DNA of 64,000 nt, taken from assembly GCF_045055315.1 (NCBI RefSeq), contig NZ_CP173677.1, positions 1,984,001 through 2,048,000 of the forward strand, read 5' to 3'. Below, piece after piece: positions 8,705-20,283 of the stretch. Below the pieces are notes generated by a model. That model was not told the origin of the DNA, did not search any database, and saw nothing but the letters and a program-made list of their open reading frames with translations. The stretch is from Brachymonas wangyanguii. Lineage in GTDB: Bacteria; Pseudomonadota; Gammaproteobacteria; Burkholderiales; Burkholderiaceae_C. The translations under genes and the position numbers were made by a program. Each line of letters opens with the position of its first letter. Positions within the stretch are counted from its first letter, which is position 1.

Positions 8705-9031
8705 TTAGCGTACTTCCTTCACGGCCACGTCCTCGACCTCGGTACGCGGGTTGCTGAAACGCTCCTGCACGCGCTCGCTGGCAGTTTGCGGCTCGGTCGC
8801 CGGCTGCGTGGCGGCGCCAGGCATGCCCCACTGGAAACCGCCGCCCGGCATGCGACGCGCAAAGCCGGCATAGGTCTGATAGAGCTTGAAGGGATTACGA
8901 CCGGTCAGCAGCATCCAGATGCCGCCCAGCACGGCCGCAAACGCCCCCACGATCAGGAAACTGATGGTGAAGATGGCGGCAGCGCCCCACAGGAACACGC
9001 GCAACAGGAAACCCACAATCGAATCGGTCAT
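8705..9031 (-). CDS. Small membrane protein of unknown function
   Basis: A 108-residue product starting MTDSIVGFLL, with one long hydrophobic region (residues about 5-42) that could form two membrane-spanning helices, followed by a polar tail rich in Gly, Pro and Glu. The start at 9031 is preceded by GAGGG about 11 nt upstream; an in-frame start at 9097 would add 22 residues. The gene is a monocistron between a convergent transporter gene and the esterase. No family was recognised. Coding is supported by the sharp hydrophobic block and by codon use like the neighbours. Confidence 0.65.
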   Translation of the reverse strand: MTDSIVGFLLRVFLWGAAAIFTISFLIVGAFAAVLGGIWMLLTGRNPFKLYQTYAGFARRMPGGGFQWGMPGAATQPATEPQTASERVQERFSNPRTEVEDVAVKEVR

Positions 9032-9124
9032 GAACGGAACAGCCCTCACTGGAACAATCAATACCGTCCAGTTTGAGGCAAGCGGGTCAAATGTCAAGCG
9101 CCTGTCACACGCGAAACGTATCCA

Positions 9125-9853
9125 TCAGTGAATCGTGCAATCGTCATCGGCCGCGGGCTGGCCGGATTGCTGCATCGCCTCGCGCCAGATGCGCAGCGGT
9201 ACATGGTTGCGCAGCAGGTGCAGCAGGCGCTCCTGCATCTCGGCGCTGAATTCATGGCCGGTATCGGGAAAGACATCCACGGTGAAGTCGCAATCGAGCG
9301 CACGCAGGCGGTAGCCGGCTTCGGTCGCGGCCTGGTAAGGCATGCGCGTGTCGTGGCGACCATGCAGCCAATGCAGCGAGGTCTGCAGGTGCATGGCTTC
9401 AGGCAGCGTGGCAAAACGGCCAGCAACTGCATACAGACGCGCCGCCACCTGTTCGCTGGCCACCACCGCCTCCAGCGCCAGCATGGCTGACTGGCCAAAC
9501 GCCACCAAGGCCGTGCGTTCCGCGCCCAGGCCACAGGTCTGCTGCCAGGCTTGCAGCGTGCGCATCAGCTCGTCGCGTGCCGGCAACACGCGTTCCAGCC
9601 GGTTGTCATCGTTTTCGCCACGCTCGGAATACCACTGGAAACCTTCGCCGTCATCGTGCTGGTGCGGCGCCGCGATACAGGCGACCAGTCCATCAGGAAA
9701 GCTGTCGGTCAGTTGCTGCGCCATGTCCAGCATGTCGGCCGGGCGCTGACCTGCGCCATGCAGCAGCAGGAACAGCTGTTGCGGCTGTTCAGGCCAGGCC
9801 ACCACCACGTCATTCGGGGCGGGAACGGTCACGGGCAGCTGGTTCGGGTTCAT
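9125..9853 (-). CDS. Alpha/beta-hydrolase, YpfH-like esterase
   Basis: A 242-residue cytosolic serine hydrolase resembling the phospholipase/carboxylesterase family member YpfH. The oxyanion strand LFLLLHGAGQ is near residue 30, the nucleophile elbow is GQSAM with Ser122, and the rest of the triad is probably Asp168 (GRHD) and His200 (DTGHEFS). Its ATG overlaps the purN stop by 4 nt (ATGA), so it is translationally coupled to purN. The physiological substrate is unknown. Confidence 0.85.
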   Translation of the reverse strand: MNPNQLPVTVPAPNDVVVAWPEQPQQLFLLLHGAGQRPADMLDMAQQLTDSFPDGLVACIAAPHQHDDGEGFQWYSERGENDDNRLERVLPARDELMRTLQAWQQTCGLGAERTALVAFGQSAMLALEAVVASEQVAARLYAVAGRFATLPEAMHLQTSLHWLHGRHDTRMPYQAATEAGYRLRALDCDFTVDVFPDTGHEFSAEMQERLLHLLRNHVPLRIWREAMQQSGQPAADDDCTIH

Positions 9854-10464
9854 GCGGCCTCCAGGACCGGTGTGGTCTGCTGCAGCCAGTCGGCGATGGC
9901 GCGTGGGTAGATCAGGTGCTCCTGCGTCAGGATGCGCGCGGCCAGGGCTTCGGCCGTGTCGCCGGGCAGGATCGGCACCACCGCCTGGGCCAGGATCAGA
10001 CCGTGGTCGAGTTCGGCCGTGACCTGGTGCACGGTAGCGCCAGCGTACTTGCAGCCGGCATCGATCGCGCGCTGGTGCGTGTGCAGGCCGGTAAACGCGG
10101 GCAGCAGCGAGGGATGGATATTCACCAGCCGTCCCGCATAGCGCGCCACGAACTCGGGTGTGAGGATGCGCATGAAACCGGCCAGCACCACCAGCGCCGG
10201 CTGGTGGCTGTCGATCTGCTCGGCCAGCGCCCTGTCAAACGCGGCACGATCGGGGTAGGCCTTGTGGTCGACCACGGCGGTGGCAATGCCCTGCTCACTG
10301 GCCAGTTGCAGGCCACCGGCATCGGCCTTGTTGCTGATGACTGCCGCCACGTGCGCGCCAAAGCGGCGCTGCCAGTGCTCTTGCTTGGCAGTACGGACAA
10401 TGGCGGCCATGTTGGAGCCGCCACCGGAGATCAGGATCACGATATTGCGTCGGGCTTGCGTCAT
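9850..10464 (-). CDS. purN: Phosphoribosylglycinamide formyltransferase
   Basis: Uses 10-formyltetrahydrofolate to formylate GAR in de novo purine synthesis. The 204-residue product has the nucleotide-binding loop ISGGGSNM at residues 12-19, the formyl-folate signature HPSLLPAF with the catalytic His, and the downstream Asp in ELDHG. The start at 10464 gives the standard N-terminus. There is no Shine-Dalgarno; a CATAAT hexamer ends 6 nt before the ATG, which would suit a leaderless transcript. It overlaps the esterase gene downstream. Confidence 0.95.
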   Translation of the reverse strand: MTQARRNIVILISGGGSNMAAIVRTAKQEHWQRRFGAHVAAVISNKADAGGLQLASEQGIATAVVDHKAYPDRAAFDRALAEQIDSHQPALVVLAGFMRILTPEFVARYAGRLVNIHPSLLPAFTGLHTHQRAIDAGCKYAGATVHQVTAELDHGLILAQAVVPILPGDTAEALAARILTQEHLIYPRAIADWLQQTTPVLEAA

Positions 10465-10634
10465 GCGCGAATTATGCACCCAGAGCCCGGTTGGCTGCTG
10501 TAGACCGGGTCGGTAGGCGTGCGTCTTATTCGTTTGGCTTATATGCTTGTGCTTTACCTGAAGTGGCAAGTAAAGGACAATATAGGATTCCCCTAACCAC
10601 CGGATGGCAGCCAGAGCCACCCTTTTTCATCATC

Positions 10635-11411
10635 ATGAGCGCCTTCCTAGAAGAAAAAGTCCTGTCCGTGCACCACTGGACCGACACCCTGTTCAGCTTT
10701 ACCACCACGCGTGACACCGCGCTGCGTTTCTCCAACGGCCACTTCACCATGATCGGCCTGAAGCAACCCAACGGCAAGCCGCTGCTGCGCGCCTACAGCA
10801 TCGCCAGCGCCAACTACGAAGAGTATCTGGAGTTCCTGAGCATCAAGGTGCAGGATGGTCCGCTGACCAGCCAGCTGCAGCACATCAAGGAAGGCGACAC
10901 CATCATCGTTGGCAAGAAGCCCACCGGCACGCTGCTGATCGACTACCTGCTGCCGGCCAAGAACCTGTACCTGCTCGGTACCGGCACCGGCCTGGCACCC
11001 TGGATGTCCATCATCCGTGATCCGGAAACCTATGAACGCTTCGAGAAAGTGGTGCTGGTACACGGCGTGCGCTTCATCAACGAGCTGGCCTACCGCGACT
11101 ACATCACCCAGGAGCTGCCCGAGCACGAGTTCCTCGGCGAGATCGTGCGTGAACAGCTGGTCTACTACCCGACCGTCTCGCGCGAGCCGTTCGAACGCGA
11201 AGGCCGCATCACCACCCTGATCGAAAGCGGCCAAATGGCCCGCGAGCTGGGCCTGCCCGAGCTGAACCCGGAAACCGACCGCGTCATGATCTGCGGTTCT
11301 CCGCATATGTTGCGCGACCTGAAGGCACTGTGCGAGGCACGCGGCTTCAAGGAAGGCAACACCACCACACCGGGCGACTTCGTGATCGAACGCGCCTTCG
11401 TGGAAAGCTGA
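10635..11411 (+). CDS. fpr: Ferredoxin--NADP+ reductase
   Basis: FAD enzyme that exchanges electrons between NADPH and ferredoxin or flavodoxin, often in oxidative-stress and iron-sulfur metabolism. The 258-residue length and the FAD motif RAYSIAS (residues about 55-61), the NADP-binding LLGTGTGLAPW and the C-terminal CGSPHML plus FVIERAFVES tail match the bacterial subclass II Fpr family. The 170-bp upstream region, divergent from purN, is relatively AT-rich and should hold its promoter, although no confident -35/-10 pair was found. Confidence 0.95.
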   Translation: MSAFLEEKVLSVHHWTDTLFSFTTTRDTALRFSNGHFTMIGLKQPNGKPLLRAYSIASANYEEYLEFLSIKVQDGPLTSQLQHIKEGDTIIVGKKPTGTLLIDYLLPAKNLYLLGTGTGLAPWMSIIRDPETYERFEKVVLVHGVRFINELAYRDYITQELPEHEFLGEIVREQLVYYPTVSREPFEREGRITTLIESGQMARELGLPELNPETDRVMICGSPHMLRDLKALCEARGFKEGNTTTPGDFVIERAFVES

Positions 11412-11434
11412 TCCCGCGCGACTGTCCTTTCCCG

Positions 11435-11475
11435 ACAGCCCGGCCGATGCCTGCATCGCCGGGCTGTGTCGTTTC
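11435..11475 (+). terminator. Rho-independent-like terminator of fpr
   Basis: A 10-bp stem ACAGCCCGGC (11435-11444) pairs with GCCGGGCTGT (11458-11467), extended inside by GATG/CATC. It is followed by GTCGTTTCTG, a weak U-tract. It lies 23 nt after the fpr stop. Confidence 0.65.
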
Positions 11476-11504
11476 TGTCCTGCCACAAGGCGATAATCCC
11501 CGTC

Positions 11505-12350
11505 ATGAAAAAAATCCTGCTTATTCTGCTGGCCGTGCTGATCGCGCTGGCCTTGCCGGTCTATGGTTCGCGCCAGGCGATCGAGGCGCTGGAGCAGCAC
11601 CAGGAACCCGGCGGCCTGGCGATGAACCTGGCCTGGTGGGTGACCCAGCTGCCCGGCTATGGTGCCGTAGCGGACGTGCCGCGCACGCGTGTGGCAGTCG
11701 CCGCGCACCAGTTGCATGATGGCGCCGAGTTTGGTGACCTGGCGCAACAGCAGCAACGCGGAGAGCGCCTGCTGCAGCGCCTGCAGCCCTGGCTGGATCA
11801 GATACCGCAAGATACGCTGACACTCAAGGCGCAGCAGCTGGCGCTGGCCACGCTGGTGCGCATGCCGCAGCAGCCGGCTGGCCTGGCGGCGCGGCTGGAG
11901 CAATCGCTCGGCACGGCGCTACAGGCACCCACCGCCGCGCAACAGCCAGCCATGCTGCGCCTGCAGGCGGCCGAAGCGCTGGCGCTATCGGCCGCACGCC
12001 GCCAGGATGCAGCCGCGGCCAGCCAGTGGCAGGCCTACGCCTGGGAGGCAGTGCCAGCCCCGACCGATATCAAGGCGCAGACGCTGGAAAACACCGCGCG
12101 CAGCCTGATTCCGCTGCGCATCGCGCTGGCTGCCTGCCAGCCGGGCCAACCTGCCCCGGCCTTCGATGCCGCACGCCAGGCACTGGCGCATGGCTATGAC
12201 ATCCGCCAGCTGCGCCGCCAGTACCAGAGCGGCTGGGACCGGCCACTGCTGCTGCAGGCAGAACAGCACGGCACGGCCGAGGGTTGCAGCGCGCTGGCCA
12301 AGGAATACCAGCAGCTGCTGACGGCGCCGCAGCCGTCCACGCCGCGCTGA
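11505..12350 (+). CDS. Exported or membrane-anchored protein of unknown function
   Basis: A 281-residue product with a textbook N-terminal hydrophobic segment (MKKILLILLAVLIALALPVYG) that is either a signal peptide or an anchor. The rest is Gln/Ala/Leu-rich and predicted alpha-helical, resembling helical-repeat (TPR-like) folds in texture but without a recognisable consensus. The start is well defined by the lysine pair and hydrophobic core. No Shine-Dalgarno is present; GATAAT ends 7 nt before the ATG. It lies 28 nt before ribF on the same strand. No family was recognised. Confidence 0.75.
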   Translation: MKKILLILLAVLIALALPVYGSRQAIEALEQHQEPGGLAMNLAWWVTQLPGYGAVADVPRTRVAVAAHQLHDGAEFGDLAQQQQRGERLLQRLQPWLDQIPQDTLTLKAQQLALATLVRMPQQPAGLAARLEQSLGTALQAPTAAQQPAMLRLQAAEALALSAARRQDAAAASQWQAYAWEAVPAPTDIKAQTLENTARSLIPLRIALAACQPGQPAPAFDAARQALAHGYDIRQLRRQYQSGWDRPLLLQAEQHGTAEGCSALAKEYQQLLTAPQPSTPR

Positions 12351-12378
12351 GCGGATCACGGTGGGATAATAGCCAGCC

Positions 12379-13434
12379 ATGAAGATCTTCCGTGGCTACC
12401 GCCTCCCGCCGGACGCACCGCCGTGCGCCCTTACCATCGGCAATTTTGACGGCGTGCACCGTGGCCACCAGGCCATGCTGGCACTGCTGCGCAACGAGGC
12501 GCGCCACCGCGGCCTGCCCAGCTGCGCCATGACCTTCGAGCCGCACCCGCGCGACTTTTTTGCCGAGCAGTTCCAGAACCCGGAGCTGGCGCCAGCGCGC
12601 ATTGCCACGCTGCGCGACAAGCTGTGCGAGCTGTCCAACAATGGCATCGACCAGACCGTGGTCGTGCCCTTCAATGCCGAATTCTCTTCGCTGCCGCCCG
12701 AGGTGTTCATCCGCAAGGTGCTGGTAGAAGGCCTGCGCGCGCAGTATGTGCTGGTCGGCGATGACTTCCGCTTTGGTGCCAGGCGCGCCGGCGATTACGC
12801 CATGCTCGATGCCATGGGCCGCGAACTGGGCTTTGAGGTGGCGCGCATGAACAGCTACGAGGTGTCACGCCCGCTGCAGCCACACGAGCCGCTGCCGTCC
12901 GAGCCCGGCATCCGCGTCAGCAGCACCGAGGTGCGCGCGGCGCTGGCACGCGGCGACATGAACGAGGCTGCCTGGCTGCTGGGTCGCCCGTACAGCATCA
13001 GTGGTCACGTGGTGCATGGCCGCAAGCTCGGACGCGAACTGGATTTCCCCACACTCAACCTGCGCTTCTCGCACTGGAAGCCGGCGGCCAGCGGCATTTT
13101 CGTGGTCGAAGTGACCGGCCTGTTTGACGATGGCCGCGTGCTGCCCGGCGTGGCCAACCTGGGCATACGCCCCTCGCTCGATCCGAACGATGTCAATGGC
13201 GGCCGCGTGCTGCTCGAGACCTTCTGCCTCGAATGGCCCGACGACCTGCCCGATGGCTATGGCTACGGTAAAATCATCCGCGTGGACCTGCTGCACAAAC
13301 TGCACGACGAGCGCAAATACGATGGTCTGGCTGCCCTGCGTCAGGGTATTGCCCAGGACTGCGCCGACGCGCGCGCCTGGTTTGCCGACCGCCACAGCGA
13401 AACGCGCCGCCAGACCACACGCGACCGAATTTGA
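12379..13434 (+). CDS. ribF: Bifunctional riboflavin kinase / FAD synthetase
   Basis: Makes FMN and then FAD from riboflavin. The N-terminal FAD synthetase half carries the nucleotidyltransferase motif GNFDGVHRGHQ (residues about 22-32); the C-terminal flavokinase barrel has GHVVHGRKLGRELDFPTLN (near 212-230) and the catalytic Glu in VLLETF. At 351 residues it is slightly longer than E. coli RibF, with an extended C-terminus. It starts the ribF-ileS-lspA run common in proteobacteria. There is no Shine-Dalgarno; an extended -10 (TG-N-GATAAT, 12362-12370) ends 8 nt before the ATG. Confidence 0.96.
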   Translation: MKIFRGYRLPPDAPPCALTIGNFDGVHRGHQAMLALLRNEARHRGLPSCAMTFEPHPRDFFAEQFQNPELAPARIATLRDKLCELSNNGIDQTVVVPFNAEFSSLPPEVFIRKVLVEGLRAQYVLVGDDFRFGARRAGDYAMLDAMGRELGFEVARMNSYEVSRPLQPHEPLPSEPGIRVSSTEVRAALARGDMNEAAWLLGRPYSISGHVVHGRKLGRELDFPTLNLRFSHWKPAASGIFVVEVTGLFDDGRVLPGVANLGIRPSLDPNDVNGGRVLLETFCLEWPDDLPDGYGYGKIIRVDLLHKLHDERKYDGLAALRQGIAQDCADARAWFADRHSETRRQTTRDRI

Positions 13435-13539
13435 CGCTGCCCAGCTCCGCAGGCGCGGCAGTTGCCGTGCCCTGCACCCTGCGTCCCCCCTTTCCCCCGC
13501 CAGGCCGGCCAGCGGCCCTGCAGCCCCAGGAACCCCCCC

Positions 13540-16368
<2,829 letters not shown>

Positions 16369-16917
16369 ATGGCGGCCACGCGATCGCGCAACAGCAAGCG
16401 CCGCCCGATCCGGGGCTCCCGCGACAGCCTGGTCATGTGGCTGGGCATTGCGGCGCTCTGGTTCCTGTTTGACCAGTTCACCAAGTTCCTGATCCTGGGC
16501 CACTACCAGCTCGGCGACAGCACCTATGTCACCAGCTTCTTCAACGTGGTGCGGGTGCACAACTACGGCGCCGCCTTCTCCTTCCTGGCCGGTGCCGGTG
16601 GTTGGCAACGCTGGTTCTTCATGGGCATCGGCATCCTGGCGGCCAGCTTCATGGTCTATATGCTGGTGCGCCATCCGGGCCAGCGCCTGTTCAGCTTTGC
16701 CATGGCCAGCCTGCTGGGCGGTGCCATTGGCAACGTGCTGGACCGCGTGCTGCACGGCTATGTGGTGGACTTTCTGGACTTCCACTGGCGCTTTCTGGAG
16801 CCGCTGTTCTACCGCGGCCACTTCCCCGCTTTCAATATCGCCGATACGGCCATCACGATTGGCGCGATCTGCCTGATCCTGGATGAAGTCCTGCGCGTGC
16901 GCCGTGGGGCGCGCTGA
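16369..16917 (+). CDS. lspA: Lipoprotein signal peptidase (signal peptidase II)
   Basis: Inner-membrane aspartyl protease that cleaves prolipoprotein signal peptides after diacylglyceryl transfer. The 182-residue product has four hydrophobic segments and the conserved blocks GNVLDR (121-126), YVVDF with catalytic Asp134, and FNIADT with catalytic Asp159. It has a basic N-terminal extension of about 20 residues ahead of the first membrane helix. Its ATG follows the ileS stop directly, so translation is likely coupled. It would process the several lipoproteins encoded in this window. Confidence 0.96.
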   Translation: MAATRSRNSKRRPIRGSRDSLVMWLGIAALWFLFDQFTKFLILGHYQLGDSTYVTSFFNVVRVHNYGAAFSFLAGAGGWQRWFFMGIGILAASFMVYMLVRHPGQRLFSFAMASLLGGAIGNVLDRVLHGYVVDFLDFHWRFLEPLFYRGHFPAFNIADTAITIGAICLILDEVLRVRRGAR

Positions 16918-16941
16918 CGCCGAACCTGCAAGGAGTTTCCC

Positions 16942-18345
16942 GTGAACAATAAGCCTCTCGATATCGTCATCATGGCTGCCGGCAAGGGCACCCGCATGAA
17001 AAGCGCCACGCCCAAGGTGCTGCAACAACTGGCGCACCAGGGTCTGGTGCAGCACGTGCTCGATACCGCCGCGCAGCTGCAGGCACGCAAGGTGGTGGTA
17101 ATCACCGGCCATGGCGCCGAACAAGTCGAAGCCGCCCTGCTGCAGACGGATGAGGCCGCACCGCGCCGCGAATTCGTGCGCCAGATGCCGCAGCTGGGCA
17201 CCGGCCATGCCGTGCAGCAGGCGCTGCCGGTGCTGGACGATGACGGCGTGATGGTGGTACTGTCCGGCGACGTGCCACTGACCGAGGCCGACACCATCCA
17301 GCAGCTGCTGGAAGTGTGCAGCGACGAATGCCTGGCACTGCTGACGCTGACCATGGACAACCCGTTTGGCTATGGCCGCGTGCTGCGCAACCCCGATGGC
17401 GAGGTCAACCGCATCGTCGAGCAGAAGGACGGCAAGCCGCAGGAACTGCTGGTCAAGGAAATCTACAGCGGCATCATGGCGGCACCGACGCGCCTGATGC
17501 GCCAATGGCTGGGCCGTATCGACAACCACAACGCCCAGCAGGAGTACTACCTGACCGACGTGGTCAAGCTGGCGGTGGCCGATGGCGTGCCGGTGAAGGC
17601 CCACATGATCCACGACGCGGTGCAGGTTGCCGGCGTCAACAGCCCGCAGCAACTGGCCGAGCTGGAGCGCGAATACCAGCAGCGCCAGGCGCGCCGCCTG
17701 ATGGCCGATGGCGTGCGCCTGCGCGATCCGGCGCGCTTTGACGTGCGTGGCACGCTGCAGTGTGGCCAGGACGTGGATATCGACGTCGGCTGCGTGTTTG
17801 AAGGCAGCGTGACGCTGGGCAACCGTGTGAAGATCGGCGCACATTGCGTGCTGGCCAACTGCACGATTGGTGACGATGTCGTCATCAGCCCGTTCACCCA
17901 TATCGATGGCGGCAAGCAGCCGGTGCAAGTTGGTGCCGGCAGCCTGATCGGCCCGTTTGCGCGCCTGCGCCCCGGTGCCGAACTGGCCGAGGAAGTGCAC
18001 ATCGGCAACTTCGTCGAGGTGAAGAACTCCACCCTGGCCAAGGGGGCCAAGGCGAACCACCTGGCCTACCTGGGCGATGCCACCGTGGGCGAACGCGTCA
18101 ACTACGGCGCCGGCAGCATCACCGCCAACTATGACGGCGCCAACAAGCACCGCACCGTGATCGAGGCCGATGTGCATATCGGCAGCAACAGCGTGCTGGT
18201 GGCCCCGGTCACCATCGGCGCCGGCGGCACCGTGGGTGCCGGCAGCGCGGTCAGCAAGGACACGCCGGCGAATGCGCTGAGCGTGGTGCGCGGCCGCCTG
18301 ACGCTGAAAGAGAACTACACGCGTCCGGCCAAGATCCAGAAGTAA
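16942..18345 (+). CDS. glmU: Bifunctional N-acetylglucosamine-1-phosphate uridyltransferase / glucosamine-1-phosphate acetyltransferase
   Basis: Last two steps to UDP-GlcNAc for peptidoglycan and LPS. The N-terminal pyrophosphorylase domain starts MAAGKGTRMKS (near residue 13); the C-terminal half is a left-handed beta-helix of hexapeptide repeats ending with the acetyltransferase signature NYGAGSITANYDGANKH. The 467-residue length is usual. The start is a GTG at 16942, fixed by AAGGAG at 16930-16935 and by the family N-terminus. It is 24 nt from lspA and may be read with it. glmS lies 2.6 kb downstream, so two steps of the same pathway are near each other. Confidence 0.96.
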   Translation: MNNKPLDIVIMAAGKGTRMKSATPKVLQQLAHQGLVQHVLDTAAQLQARKVVVITGHGAEQVEAALLQTDEAAPRREFVRQMPQLGTGHAVQQALPVLDDDGVMVVLSGDVPLTEADTIQQLLEVCSDECLALLTLTMDNPFGYGRVLRNPDGEVNRIVEQKDGKPQELLVKEIYSGIMAAPTRLMRQWLGRIDNHNAQQEYYLTDVVKLAVADGVPVKAHMIHDAVQVAGVNSPQQLAELEREYQQRQARRLMADGVRLRDPARFDVRGTLQCGQDVDIDVGCVFEGSVTLGNRVKIGAHCVLANCTIGDDVVISPFTHIDGGKQPVQVGAGSLIGPFARLRPGAELAEEVHIGNFVEVKNSTLAKGAKANHLAYLGDATVGERVNYGAGSITANYDGANKHRTVIEADVHIGSNSVLVAPVTIGAGGTVGAGSAVSKDTPANALSVVRGRLTLKENYTRPAKIQK

Positions 18346-18363
18346 GCCGCGCGGCCAGCTGCG

Positions 18364-18921
18364 TCAGAAACTCGATCCCGGCTGCTGCAGGAAGGCCAAC
18401 TCCTCGGGCGTGGAAACACGTCCGAGCTGCGCATTGCGATGCGGATAGCGGCCAAAGCGTTCGATGATGTCGCGGTGGTGCAACGCAAAGCGGTAGTTGT
18501 CTTCCAGCCCCGGCTGGTCAAACAGCTGCACGGACTGCTGCTGGATGACGGCCGACTCGCTGTGCATGTACGGCAGGTAGAGAAAGGCACGCTGCGGCGG
18601 CGGCAAGGCCCGGTCCAGCGTGGCGGCCACCGCTTCCTGCGCCAGCACCAGCGCCTGCGCGTCCTGGGCAAAGGCCTGCGCCGTCCCCCGATAGACATTG
18701 CGCGAGAACTGGTCCAGCACGATGATCTCGGCCAGCCGGCCACGGATGCTGTCGCGCCAGTGCGCTAGCTCGCCCTGGCTGGCCGCCTGCAGCAGCGCGC
18801 CAAAGCGCTCGGCAATCAGCGCATCAAAGGCGGCATCGACTGCAAACCACTGCTTCGGCGTGGTCTCCTCGAACCAGAAGCGCAGCACCGCTTCGGCATC
18901 GGGCAGATCAGGCCGGTTCAT
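18364..18921 (-). CDS. DUF924 family protein
   Basis: A 185-residue protein of the DUF924 family, recognised by VLRFWFEET at the N-terminus and the central signature LDQFSRNVYRGT with a TPR-like all-helical texture. Function is not known. Its ATG overlaps the stop codon of the upstream cbpM gene by 4 nt (ATGA), making it the third gene of a cbpA-cbpM-DUF924 operon. It is convergent with glmU. Confidence 0.85.
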   Translation of the reverse strand: MNRPDLPDAEAVLRFWFEETTPKQWFAVDAAFDALIAERFGALLQAASQGELAHWRDSIRGRLAEIIVLDQFSRNVYRGTAQAFAQDAQALVLAQEAVAATLDRALPPPQRAFLYLPYMHSESAVIQQQSVQLFDQPGLEDNYRFALHHRDIIERFGRYPHRNAQLGRVSTPEELAFLQQPGSSF

Positions 18922-19265
18922 GCCAGACGCTCCAGCTGGCGGCGCAGCCGCGCCACTTCTTCCATCAGGTCCACGGTGAGGGCCGCCAGCTGCGGGTCGG
19001 CCTCGAACTGGCGTTCCAGATCGGCGATGCGGCGCGCGCGCAGCACCATGGTGCAGGAAAAGCGCCAGCTGCCCTGGTCATCGGCCAGCACACGCGGATC
19101 GCTGCTGGTCTGCGTGATGCCGATCACGCCTTCGTGCACGCGTTCGTGCACCCACTCGGGTGCCATGCGGCAGGCGCGTGCCAGCTCCTGCAGGGTCAGG
19201 GAATGGTCGGCCAGCAGCTCGGTCAGGTCTGCCGGCACGGGGATGGTGGTGGTCAGGTGTGCCAT
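18918..19265 (-). CDS. cbpM: Chaperone modulator CbpM-like protein (MerR-type HTH)
   Basis: A 115-residue protein beginning MAHLTTTIPV. Residues about 20-60 (LTLQELARACRMAPEWVHERVHEGVI) form a MerR-like helix-turn-helix fold as in CbpM, and the C-terminal third is a leucine-rich coiled helix (VDLMEEVARLRRQLERL). CbpM binds and inhibits the J-domain of CbpA. AAGGAGA 8 nt upstream supports the ATG at 19265 over a TTG two codons earlier. It lies 17 nt downstream of cbpA. Confidence 0.85.
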   Translation of the reverse strand: MAHLTTTIPVPADLTELLADHSLTLQELARACRMAPEWVHERVHEGVIGITQTSSDPRVLADDQGSWRFSCTMVLRARRIADLERQFEADPQLAALTVDLMEEVARLRRQLERLA

Positions 19266-19282
19266 CGTCAATCTCTCCTTGC

Positions 19283-20230
19283 TCAGGCCAGGCGCGGGTT
19301 GAAGCCGGGATAGGCCTTGGCCAGGGCCTCCCAGGCCGCACGTTGTTCATCGGTCACGGCACCGGGAATCGCCGGCTCCAGCTCCAGATACAGATCACCG
19401 GGTTCGGCTGCCGGAATGCCGCGCCCCCTCAGGCGCAGCTTGCGGCCGCTGCCCGATCCCGCCGGCACGGTCACTTCCACCGTGCTGCCGGACGGCGTGT
19501 TGACCTGGATATCGCCGCCCATGGCAGCTTCCCAGGGCGAGACGCGTACACGTTGCGTCACGTCCTTGCCTTCCACGCGCCAGCGCGCATCGGGGCGGAA
19601 ACGGACTTCCAGCAGCACATCGCCATTGGCAGCGCCACCAAAGCCCGGCCCCCCCTGCCCGGCCAGCCGGATCAGCTGGCCTTCGCGTACGCCCTTGGGA
19701 ATCCTGACCTGCAGGCTGCGCTGCTCCGGCACCACCTGACCGTCGTCCGTCAGGCGGGCGCTCTGCAGCGTGATGGTGCGTTCGGTGCCCTGGTAGGCAT
19801 CGCGCAGCTCCAGTTCGATGCTGGCATGCAAATCCTCCCCGCGCATGGCGCTGGGACGCTGCTGGCGCTGTGCGCGGCCGGCGTGCGCCGCCTGACCGAA
19901 CATCTGCTCGAAGAAATCGCTGTACCGGCCTTCGCCGCCGCTGTGGAAATCGCCTTCGCGCCAGCTGTAGCCGGCATCCCAGCCCGGTGGCGGCTGGTAG
20001 TGGCCGCCGCCCTGCGGCTGCGCGCCGGCCTGGTCGTAGGCGGCGCGCTTCTCGGGATCGGACAGCACGGTATTGGCCTCGTTGATCTCGGCCATGCGGG
20101 CATCGGCGTCGGCTTCCTTGCTGACGTCCGGATGGTATTTGCGGGCCAGCTTGCGGTAGGCCTTCTTGATGTCGTCGGCGCTGGCGCTCTTGTCGACGCC
20201 CAGCACCTGGTAGTAATCCTTGAACTCCAT
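19283..20230 (-). CDS. cbpA: Curved DNA-binding protein CbpA (DnaJ-like co-chaperone)
   Basis: DnaJ paralogue that stimulates DnaK and, in E. coli, binds curved DNA. The 315-residue product has an N-terminal J-domain with HPD at residues 33-35, a glycine/glutamine-rich linker without the DnaJ zinc fingers, and two C-terminal beta-sandwich substrate-binding domains. The absence of CXXCXGXG repeats separates it from DnaJ proper. AGGAGC before the ATG at 20230 supports the start. It heads an operon with cbpM, behind a heat-shock-like promoter. Confidence 0.93.
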   Translation of the reverse strand: MEFKDYYQVLGVDKSASADDIKKAYRKLARKYHPDVSKEADADARMAEINEANTVLSDPEKRAAYDQAGAQPQGGGHYQPPPGWDAGYSWREGDFHSGGEGRYSDFFEQMFGQAAHAGRAQRQQRPSAMRGEDLHASIELELRDAYQGTERTITLQSARLTDDGQVVPEQRSLQVRIPKGVREGQLIRLAGQGGPGFGGAANGDVLLEVRFRPDARWRVEGKDVTQRVRVSPWEAAMGGDIQVNTPSGSTVEVTVPAGSGSGRKLRLRGRGIPAAEPGDLYLELEPAIPGAVTDEQRAAWEALAKAYPGFNPRLA

Positions 20231-20283
20231 GTGCAACAGCTCCTGGATAGTATGCGCAACACACTGCTGCGCCTTGCCCCATT

